64,000 bases of DNA from Amorphochlora amoebiformis (taxonomy: Eukaryota > Cercozoa > Chlorarachniophyceae), in contig BAAHQB010000037.1 in assembly GCA_054601695.1 (NCBI GenBank), forward strand, positions 806,001-870,000. Direction: 5' to 3'. Below the pieces are notes generated by a model. The model did no database searches, was not told the DNA's origin, and saw only the letters and a program-made list of their open reading frames with translations. Made by a program: the position numbers and the translations under genes. Positions 54,980 to 64,000 of the stretch are shown piece after piece. Within the stretch, counting starts at the first letter, position 1; each line of letters opens with the position of its first letter.

Positions 54980-55529
54980 TCACGGCAAGACTCTGTTTCC
55001 GTTTCCTCCTCTTCCTCCTCGTGCTCTTTGACTAGAGTTTGCTGGCTCTCTTTCCTTTCTCTTGCCTTTGATGATAGCTTTATAGTCTGAAAGAAACAAA
55101 ATCGAGTCAAGGACTAACGAGAACTGCGAGTTATATTTGGCTGCCTTTCTCAGCCCTCTGGCGCGCTGCTTGGTGGTGAGTTTTCGAACCAGTTGAACTC
55201 CCCTAGAGTGCTTTGATAATAACGGAGAGCCTCCTATGTATATGAAAGGACTCATCAGGAGGTGTGAGATAAAATGGGATGAGAGTGTACTTTTCTTATA
55301 TTGCACTCTGCCAGAAGATCGCCTTCTACTCAATTTAGAAGGCAGACCCTGAGAGAAACCAAAATCAAACGAGAATGCAGGGAGTGCTTGGGATGAGATT
55401 ACCTTAGTCTTCCTACATTTGGCCAGGGCCCTGCTACCTCTTGACTAAGTTATTACATTATTATATTATTATCATTATTATTATATGCATATAATTATTA
55501 TTATTATTATTATTATTACTATATATATA

Positions 55530-55573
<44 letters not shown>

Positions 55574-55710
55574 ATACGTAAATTATATACATCTGTGTGT
55601 GTGTGTGTACACACTCTATATATATATATGTATATTACATGTATATATAATATATATTATACTCAAACTTATATTGAAGCGTATGTAAACCCTAAATGTA
55701 ACGTATTACG

Positions 55711-55743
<33 letters not shown>

Positions 55744-55858
55744 ATATATATTATGGTATGCTATGTTAAGGGTGGTTTGGAGTAATAATGGTAGCGTACA
55801 GTGCGCCCCCACACATCTTACTACATATGAGGTTTCCAACCAAGTTGAGGCACATGTG

Positions 55859-55903
<45 letters not shown>

Positions 55904-56465
55904 GTATGTATACGTTGTAAACATGCGGCGAGATCATATAACACATCTCGGGATTGTGCCTTGAAAGCATCTAGAGCCCGCATAATATATACAAAAGGTT
56001 TCATGGGCCACCAGAGCATATTTTGGCTGTGTGTGTCCGTCGGGATTTGAGGGAGATGAGAGAGCATGTACATCAGATTTACAAGTCTTTTGACATTTAC
56101 ATGGGTTTTCAGACACTTGAGAGCATGTTCACTGGCTATTTATTGAGATCATGGGCCGTGAGAGCACTTTTTGTGGATGTTTATTTATGTGCACATATAT
56201 GTTTTAAAATTATACATATTGTGCGTTTATATATGTAAATATTATGTATATATTTAATATGTAAATATATACATACATATAGACATTTATATGTATGTGT
56301 GCATTATCTATACATGTATATCATTGTATACATACCACATATATATATATATATATTATATATACGAATGTATATAATATGAAAGTGTTATATATGTAAA
56401 TATTTTATGTATATATTAAATATGTAATGTATATATATATACATATATATATGTGTGTGTGTGTA

Positions 56466-56557
<92 letters not shown>

Positions 56558-56587
56558 CATACATACCTGTATATCGTATACATATAT

Positions 56588-56622
<35 letters not shown>

Positions 56623-57327
56623 ATGTGTAAATGTTTTCAAACAAATTCTTAGGAATATAAGTATGTATACATATGTACGTATATAAATATATATATATAT
56701 ATATATATTTGTATACAAACACATTATGCTAAGAGGGAGAAAATTAAGAAGATCCGAGACGGTGGGATGGAAGGGGTGAGATACTACCTGTTTCGAAACG
56801 AAATCTGAGTTCCACCGTCTAATTCCTCTTTGCGCTCGACTCCTGGATATGCTCAATAAGGGGATCCATTATAAGACTACAGTATCATCCATACCTGTTA
56901 TTACCCTGCGAGAGACTTATTTGATGTTCCTAAATATAGAAGGGATTATGAGAAATGATGACACACACAGAAGCATTGGTTTTTAACCTCGGAATCGTCG
57001 GATGCTTGCCTGCAAGCGCCAGCGATGACCCCGCAAAAGTCATATTAAAAATAAGAGAGAACAGATCAGCTGCATGATGATTTGGTTGCAAGCGCTGTGG
57101 CACACATACACCTGGATTCTTGTGTTAACATGAGCAGCAGGGAAGCCTTCTCCCTCTGATCGTCTTGTAGATCCCTCTCCGCTCTCGGATTCGTGTCCTC
57201 TACACTCATCTTCTCGTCCATAATCGACCCTTTCTCAATCAGAGGTCTAGACTCGTGCAATTTTGTTAACATTCTGAGAATTATTACAGCCAAATCAAAC
57301 ATTTTTTCTACGTACATACACACACAC

Positions 57328-57401
<74 letters not shown>

Positions 57402-57776
57402 TTGTATATATATAAATGTATAATGTAAAATATGTGTATAATACTACAATACTACATGAATATTAAACATGTTTATGCAGTTGGATATACAACACTCTTT
57501 ATTGAAAACATAAATGTGTGCGTACGTATATGCATACAAGTATATGTATAGATTCAATATATAAGTTTGTAAAGACATATATATATATATGCGTGTTAGA
57601 GTTTGTGTACATATATATTATTAGGTTATGTAGCATAAGATATATGTTGATAAATGTATTATTTTATGTTGTGTGACTAATGTATATATATGTACATACT
57701 ATATTACATATATATGCCTATTTATACACACACACACATATGTATATATATATATATATATATATACATATATGCA

Positions 57777-57820
<44 letters not shown>

Positions 57821-58990
57821 TGGACATGTGTGTAGGTATGTATATGATCATTTATGTGTGTATAATGCACATGTTTTTATATATGACATGTGTTTGTTCA
57901 GATATACATACGTGCATGCATACCTTGCTGCGTCCTGTTGACCCGGAGATACTATACTTGGTATCGAAGTGTTAGTCGGCGATGATAAATATCTGCCTCC
58001 TTTTGTCTTGCCTGGTCCCTTGGCAAGATTAACCCTCCTGAGAAATATGTAAGTAAATATGTGCCAATGAAATTTAATCTGGATAGAAACTGACTAATGT
58101 ACGTCTATTTCTAAAGAATATTGGTTCCTCTACGATCTAGATCATGCACCTGCCCTTGCGAACGTGAGGAGTGGAGAAACACTTGTCCGGCTCTTCATCC
58201 GTGACGCTCTCCTCCTAAAAGGCACATCAGTATCCAAAACCATTCTCGAATTGCTGTAGGTTCAAATTAAGCAATTGAATATTTCCCGCAGGATATAGGG
58301 GTAATACCTCGTCCGGAAACACCGTCTGGGGCCCCAAGCACTTATCGGGATCAATATTCATGGCGTCATATAGAATTGTGTCTATCGACGAACACCGTGA
58401 CATTAAACCAAGGCTGCTCCTCGTGCTTGAGCTCCCCACAGTCTTCGCCTCTACATCGGGTTTCTGAAAGGTCTCTTGTACGAACTGTGCGTCAGCCTGG
58501 AATATCAGAAGATTTCGCAAGATTTTATTCTGTTATCCTTTGACATAAGACTTTACAACGGAAATTCGAAAAAACCATTACCTGAGAGAAGCTGTTTGAA
58601 TTCATCCTAGATCCTACGGACTGGCCGTGAGCCAGAAGATCCGCCAGTGAGGCGTCCATGAGGAGGCTATCGATATCGTCCAAGCTGGAACCTACTGAAA
58701 TATCAATTAGTAGTCAGAGCTTGCCGTCCCAGCTCAAAATATGGCACAGCAGACGAACTGGCACCTTTCGATGATCTAGCCGTCAAAGTGTACACCATCT
58801 TTCGGAAATCGGCCTCAAGAGGACGACCAGAGGGATCGGTGGGGGTGGTGGGGATGTACGTTGTGTGTTTGTGTTTTCCCTCCAAAATAAACCTCTAACA
58901 GTATCGTAGGGTCTCGGGATTCCGGGGATCCCGTTTCACCGAACTAATCAATAATTCTTCTGACAACTCATCAAAATCCATGGAGTCCAT
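54980..58990 (-). CDS. Ser/Asp-rich, C-terminally basic protein, 13 exons, unrecognised
   Basis: Minus-strand exons: 58945-58990 ([14 protein letters not shown]), 58860-58894, 58765-58798, 58582-58694, 58308-58496, 58150-58214, 57958-58037, 57924-57934, 57112-57273, 56988-57009, 56895-56905, 56788-56842, 54980-55348 (stop TGA). Phases match except into 57112-57273, where an exon is missing. Segments: [88 protein letters not shown], then a basic tail [20 protein letters not shown]. The low-complexity acidic/Ser N-terminus and basic C-terminus suggest an intrinsically disordered nuclear or cytoskeletal protein; no family is recognised. A minus-strand intron at 58695-58764 carries a TACTAAT branch-site word. 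The last exon may contain a further intron. Confidence 0.62.
55455..55600. repeat. (ATT)n and (AT)n microsatellites
   Basis: TTATTATTATT near 55455-55520, then AT, inside the long intron 55349-56787 of the minus-strand gene. Confidence 0.9.
55940..56235. repeat. Possible diverged copies of the 52-bp minisatellite, inverted
   Basis: GAGAGCATGT, GCCGTGAGAGCA and TTACATGGG words recur at about 50-70 bp spacing. These are reverse complements of the CATGCTCTCACGG and GTAAATATG anchors of the 16130-17475 array. Divergence is high, so this is tentative. It sits in the minus-strand gene's long intron. Confidence 0.4.
56464..56560. repeat. (AT)n microsatellite
   Basis: Nearly pure AT tract preceded by a short (GT)n run, in intron 55349-56787. 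Confidence 0.95.
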
Positions 58991-59084
58991 CGGAGGCAGG
59001 CGAGCGGAGGCGGCGTTTTTAGTGGTTTGAACGTTAAAATCTTCTTCCGTCCTCGACTACACGTTAAATTTGTTTTTTTTTCAG

Positions 59085-59682
59085 TTTATCCTTTCCCTGA
59101 CGACAGCTCAAAAGCCAAGTCTCTTTCGAAAGGGGGATCTGGTCATACGCGCGTTGTGGTGTAGAGGGTATATCAGGCAACTGGGGTTTTGCAGGGTTGG
59201 TATATCACACTTTTGGGTGTAAATATGATAGCTGGGGCAGAGATGGGATATGTTTTGCGGTAGGGCGAAAGGAGGATGTATAGAATCCATGTGTACCCTA
59301 CCCGTGCAAAAGCGGCTTTTACCGCAAGAGCCGTGGTACTGCTTGACATCCTCGGAATCTTTTCCATGGATAAGCTAGGCTATCAATCGTAAATAACCAA
59401 CAAATCTTGTCAGGTATCAGCGATCTGGCACGGGGATTCGGAATGGTATGACGCCCAGGTGATATTGCGAACTTTCTTCCCTCAATATTGCCTTCATTGT
59501 TATATTTATTGTTGGTAATGAATGTGGTGCTACGAGCACCTAACGATGTTTATGCACGTAGGTGATGCGTGTGCTTGATTCCGGTCGGAAGTACCGAGTT
59601 CACTACATTGGGTAAGAAGCCCCTTGACTATACATGCTCACAAGCGTTCATATATATGTACACACACAAACACACACACATA

Positions 59683-59739
<57 letters not shown>

Positions 59740-59772
59740 TATATATTCGCATTTTCGTATACATTTATATAT

Positions 59773-59823
<51 letters not shown>

Positions 59824-60059
59824 TACATGTATAAATATACATACATATATACATATATATATATTTATATATATATTATTTATATGTGCACATATACATA
59901 TATCAATGTATATGAAAATACATATATGTATATAATATATATAAATATATACATATACATATATGTATATATATATATATATATTTGTATATAAATACAT
60001 ATATAAATTCGTATATAAATACATATATATATATAGTATATATATACATATATATATAT

Positions 60060-60091
<32 letters not shown>

Positions 60092-60604
60092 ATATATATG
60101 TATTATATATTTATAATTAAGAGTATACATAAAAATATATATAATATTATATGCATATAATATGTATTTATACACATATGTATACCTATATATATATATA
60201 TATATATATATATTTACATATGTATGTATATATATGTATATATTTCTTTATACGTAAATTTATACATATATGTATACATAGCCATACATATAGATATTTA
60301 TACATATATATATTATCTTATGTATGAACAGTGTTTAAATTTGCAACACATAATTCTCAGATACTCTAAGGAAGACGACGAAACAGTATGAAACACCTTT
60401 CTATTTCATCCACTTTCCATTCGCTACGTACAGGAAACCTGAAATCCTTACCTGATCTGTTCATTAGCTAACCGCCGACCAAGTAGCAGAGCGAATCACA
60501 GTCGTCGACGTAGCGACCAATGAGCATACAGTCGACGCTATGGAGGATACATGCCAGCTCGGGGAGGATGGATGTCCTATCATCCAGAGTGAGGGATCGC
60601 AGAG
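59085..60604 (+). CDS. Tudor/chromo-barrel domain exons, 5' end not found
   Basis: Exons: 59085-59141 (acceptor after a T9 run), 59414-59458, 59562-59611, 60361-60385, then 60502-60604. Joined reading of the first four: [41 protein letters not shown]. The pattern of small strand, Trp, WY-x-A, and Y-x-VHY-x-G is that of Tudor-knot/chromo-barrel modules (as in MYST acetyltransferases and MRG15), which read methylated histone tails. The usual WDEW after the last strand reads DDET, so the aromatic cage may be incomplete. The fifth exon ([17 protein letters not shown]) does not join in phase with the fourth. The start codon must lie in an upstream exon overlapping the divergent gene's first exon region. 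Confidence 0.55.
59670..60340. repeat. (AT)n blocks
   Basis: AT tracts at 59684-59820, 59965-59985, 60045-60100 and 60190-60215, with GTATATAAATACATATA repeated at 59989 and 60012. Intron 59612-60360. Confidence 0.9.
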
Positions 60605-60638
60605 GTGTAGTTTAACGATATATACAAATTATACAATA

Positions 60639-60671
<33 letters not shown>

Positions 60672-60705
60672 CATACTTATACATATGACACATATATGTA
60701 CATAT

Positions 60706-60746
<41 letters not shown>

Positions 60747-61000
60747 CATATGCACACACGCACATATATATATATATATATACACATATATATATATATG
60801 TATATATTTATAAATATAAATGTATAAACGCTAAGTACACTGGACTATTAATATATATATATATAAATATATTTACATACACATACATACACATATATAT
60901 ACATACATATTTACATGTATATAAAAAATAGATATGTTATCATAAAACCTATGTGGTGTATTATATCCCAGTGTGAATATATCCCTCTATATATACAAAT

Positions 61001-61039
<39 letters not shown>

Positions 61040-61081
61040 TACATATTATATATATTTATTTATACATGCGTGTGTTTGTAG

Positions 61082-61126
<45 letters not shown>

Positions 61127-61741
61127 ATATATATATGCATGTTTTATATATTGAATATATAAGTAAAGGTATGTAATACGTATATACATGTATACATATA
61201 TATAAATATAAATATATGAATATATATATATATGCATGTTTTTATATTAAATATATATAACTAAAGATACATAAAACGTAGATATATATATATATATATG
61301 TGTGTAGATATTTATATATATATTTATATGTATGTAATATATGTACTATAAGTATATACATATATACGAAAAATAAATATATGTATGCATGGTTATTTAT
61401 ATATATATATATATATATATATGTGTATGTGTATACATATATATATATATATATGTATATGTATGTGGATATTACATGTAAAACATATATACATAGACAG
61501 ATATACACATACACATACATGTATATATACTATATGTGAATATATATATATATATATATACACGTATATATACCAAAATATTATATATACATATATATAT
61601 ATATATCTGTATATAGATGTAGATTATATGGGGCTTGTATTATACGCACAGATTTAGTTGTAGGATATCAAATTCTAAACGTAAATATCTGATACACCTA
61701 TAATGTATAATGTACAATACACATAACGTGTTTATCATATA

Positions 61742-61795
<54 letters not shown>

Positions 61796-61858
61796 GTATA
61801 TATCTAAAAACTATAATATACAATACACATATATATATTATTAAATACTCTATAAATA

Positions 61859-61894
<36 letters not shown>

Positions 61895-61944
61895 TATAGG
61901 TATATATAAATATTATTATTTTATATATATATAAATATATATAC

Positions 61945-61977
<33 letters not shown>

Positions 61978-62150
61978 ATATACATACATTATAATAATGA
62001 ACACGTAGATATCTCGTATTTTCATCTGTCGGAGACCAAAGCCTTGAGACGATAAAAAACTTTTGGCTGAAGTAATCTATTGCTTTCTAAACCTAATCCA
62101 ATCAATCCTCAACTTCACTCAACCACACCTCTACCTACCATATCCTTAAC
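60605..62150. repeat. AT-rich intron with many short (AT)n tracts
   Basis: AT tracts at 60650-60680, 60717-60740, 61010-61040, 61090-61135, 61398-61420, 61754-61790 and 61918-61980. The only non-repetitive island is 61990-62150, which ends in CTAACC words; no exon found. Confidence 0.8.
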
Positions 62151-62158
62151 CATAATGC

Positions 62159-62224
62159 TGATCCTAACGATAACCCTAACGCTAACCCTAATGCTAACCC
62201 TAACGCTAACCCTAGCCTAACCCA
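62159..62224 (+). repeat. Telomere-like (CCCTAA)-type array at an intron 3' end
   Basis: Nine or so CTAACCC/CTAACGC/CTAATGC units ending CCTAACCCAG, where the final AG is the acceptor of the exon at 62226. Confidence 0.88.
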
Positions 62225-62225
62225 G

Positions 62226-63384
62226 AGACGGTATCGAAGCAGCCTTATTCGACCTCGTCCTCATTTTCTACAAGTCTACTCAAAGATCTCAAGTCTACGC
62301 GTACCTTCTGGGCCTCGCAGAGAGGTGAAGGACTAATCCATACTCCTACATACTCCTACACTCTATCCAAGTTGTTTCCACGTCTCTGTATCCCTCCTCA
62401 CTCTATCTCATTAGTGCTGAGGTTAGGTTAGAGTTAAGATTGGATTATTGAGCAAGTCTCAGCCCGAAGGCCATAAACTCCTCAACATTGGGATGTTATA
62501 TTGCTGGTCAGCGGGTATAAGGTTGGGTAGGGCCAGGCACTGGTTGGGGTTAGGGTTAAGGTTAGGGTTAGTGTTAGGTTACGATCACATCTCTAAATCC
62601 GATTCTGATAGTCATCCAAGACGGGTGCGGGTGGTGGCTCGGAAGGGCTTGAAGTGGGATAATTTTCGGTGGTGGATGAAAGGCGAAGGGGGGGCTGAGA
62701 ATGTGGGAGGTCTGTATCGAGGCATCTGGGTTCCGGATGATGATATGCGGTATATTGATGGAGTATGCATGGACATTTTTATAGTGTGTGTTTATCAATA
62801 TATGCATGTTTATATTTGAATACACGTTAATGTATTTCGTTTTAGATGTAAGTATATGCATAGTATTTGTAATATTATGGACATATATATATATATATAT
62901 ATGTATGTATATATATATATATGTATACATACTTAGATATACACACAGCTACATGTACAAGTAAAGATATAATATACACTATCCAAATATAACTATCTCC
63001 GCCCGTGACCTTAATCGTAAATAAAACCACCAAAACCATAACCGTAACTACAGTCGTAACTAATATGCATAACTACCCCAGTATGACAACTCAAAACATC
63101 AACAACCTCTTCGAAATTCTTCACAGGTAGTATCCAAGTCTCATAATCTGACCCAGAATCTGAGATATGTGCCTAATAGTCGTCCGAACGTCCTCATCGC
63201 TAGTCCGTCATTCATACCAGGCAGTGAAGGTAGTTAACGGCCGATTGGTTAAGTGTGTACATGTTTGGTGTTGGATGAACATTTTGGTTATTTCAAGGGT
63301 GTGGATGAGATGGAAAGATATATTCGTACGTGTGAGTGTATTAATATGTACATAGATTCAAGTGTGTACATGTTGGCATATATA

Positions 63385-63462
<78 letters not shown>

Positions 63463-63633
63463 ATATATATATATATTTATATATATAGATATATACATAT
63501 ATATATATATATAAATATATATATACATATTTGTGTGTACACATATACATGTGTACATGCATATTATAAAACACAAAATATATACATTTTTAAATATTGG
63601 ACTTCACAGTTCGGAACAGCCAGGAACTCCCAG

Positions 63634-63677
<44 letters not shown>

Positions 63678-63730
63678 AGTGTATGTGTGTGTGTGTGTGT
63701 GTATTTAGGATGCATGCATATGCATTTGTG

Positions 63731-63763
<33 letters not shown>

Positions 63764-63902
63764 ACATCTATATATTACATATATATATATATATTATATA
63801 TATCATATATATATCCCTAACCCTAACCCTAATTCTAACCTCACTTATAACCCTTACCCTAGCCTAACGATACAGGAGTATGGAGATATCACGATACTCA
63901 TC
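62226..63902 (+). CDS. DUF707-like putative glycosyltransferase exons, 3' end off the window
   Basis: Exons: 62226-62324, 62453-62514, 62578-62762, 63127-63229, with further candidates 63610-63633 and 63876-63902. Phases match across the first four. The reading includes [66 protein letters not shown] and [15 protein letters not shown]. The combination K-W-x-N, then a W-x-P-DDD motif, then an I-A-x-P-S motif resembles DUF707 proteins, which are predicted nucleotide-sugar transferases with an acidic metal-binding triad. This is pattern recognition by eye. The upstream exon at 60502-60604 ends in a phase compatible with 62226, so a fusion to the Tudor exons cannot be excluded. Confidence 0.5.
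62546..62577 (+). repeat. Telomere-like (TTAGGG)-type array at an intron 3' end
   Basis: GGGTTAGGGTTAAGGTTAGG and GTTAGTGTTAG units; the last TTAG is the acceptor for the exon at 62578. The orientation is opposite to the array at 62159-62224. Confidence 0.88.
63380..63460. repeat. (AT)n microsatellite
   Basis: AT tract in intron 63230-63609, followed by GTGTGTGA and further short AT runs. Confidence 0.95.
63640..63800. repeat. (AT)n and (GT)n microsatellites
   Basis: AT tract at 63640-63674, (GT)n at 63683-63702, AT tracts at 63733-63800. Confidence 0.93.
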
Positions 63903-64000
63903 GTAGTGACCTAAGTAAATCCTAGCTTTAATCCCCATCCCTAGCCCTAACCTAACCCTTTCCTATAATTATTCTACCTAAACCTTCACTAACCCTAACC
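63812..64000 (+). repeat. Interspersed telomere-like CCCTAA motifs at the window end
   Basis: CCCTAACCCTAACCCTAA at 63813-63830 and several CCTAACCC words at 63935-64000, with non-repeat sequence between, including the candidate exon 63876-63902. The pattern is imperfect and interrupted, so it is not a chromosome end as seen here. Confidence 0.8.

Noticed and set aside
58703-58990. In-frame TAG (near 58893) as stop readthrough or code reassignment
   Set aside because: The frame is open on both sides of a TAG, but splicing 58945 to 58894, then 58860 to 58798, removes it with matching phases, and other genes end at TAA, TAG and TGA.
63812-64000. Chromosome telomere
   Set aside because: Motifs are few, imperfect and interrupted by complex sequence including a possible exon.

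Overview
The window is nuclear DNA of a eukaryote with a motile cilium. About half of it is low-complexity sequence, mostly (AT)n dinucleotide tracts, and simple ORF calls are dominated by poly(Ile-Tyr) or (Ser-Leu)/(Arg-Glu) readings of microsatellites. Between the tracts lie short higher-complexity islands, mostly 11-260 nt. These behave as exons: each has a GT donor, an AG acceptor and one open frame, and neighbours join with matching intron phase. Joining islands by phase gives recognisable proteins on both strands. TAA, TAG and TGA all act as terminators in the models, so the standard code fits. I cannot name the species. A CFAP300 gene implies motile cilia with dynein arms, and intron density and style suggest a free-living or parasitic flagellate protist. 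All protein names are my reading of spliced translations by eye; no database search was run.

Layout, left to right: (1) 3'-truncated alpha/beta hydrolase, minus, about 1460-5895, whose last introns hold an 0.8 kb GA/CT tract and a 1.3 kb TAATA-type array; (2) divergent to it, a secreted cyclophilin, plus, 6254-10411 (possibly to 11002); (3) a CTAG/GTAC-rich convergent intergenic block, about 11003-13047; (4) CFAP300, minus, 13048-19592, with a 52-bp minisatellite in one intron; (5) an unrecognised gene, plus, 20042-24372; (6) a palindromic 25-bp repeat block, 24997-25545; (7) a gene of about 36 exons encoding a PH-domain protein, plus, about 25840-39842; (8) a C2/zinc-ribbon/transmembrane protein gene, plus, 41497-about 46452; (9) a small gene, minus, 46463-47010; (10) a signal-peptide gene, plus, 47044-54309 (or two genes); (11) a second CTAG-rich convergent gap, 54310-54979; (12) a Ser/Arg-rich gene, minus, 54980-58990; (13) a Tudor/chromo-barrel exon cluster, plus, 59085-60604; (14) DUF707-like exons, plus, 62226 to the right edge.

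The most striking features are organisational. Introns are swollen with simple repeats, while neighbouring genes are packed tightly: two start codons only 33 bp apart back to back, and two stop codons about 10 bp apart tail to tail. The two roomy tail-to-tail gaps share an unusual CTAG-rich composition. Telomere-like CCCTAA motifs recur at intron 3' ends, where they supply the branch-site-like CTAAC and the acceptor AG. A 30-nt exon is tandemly duplicated in frame inside the PH gene. I saw no rRNA, tRNA, CRISPR array, transposase, reverse transcriptase or viral gene.
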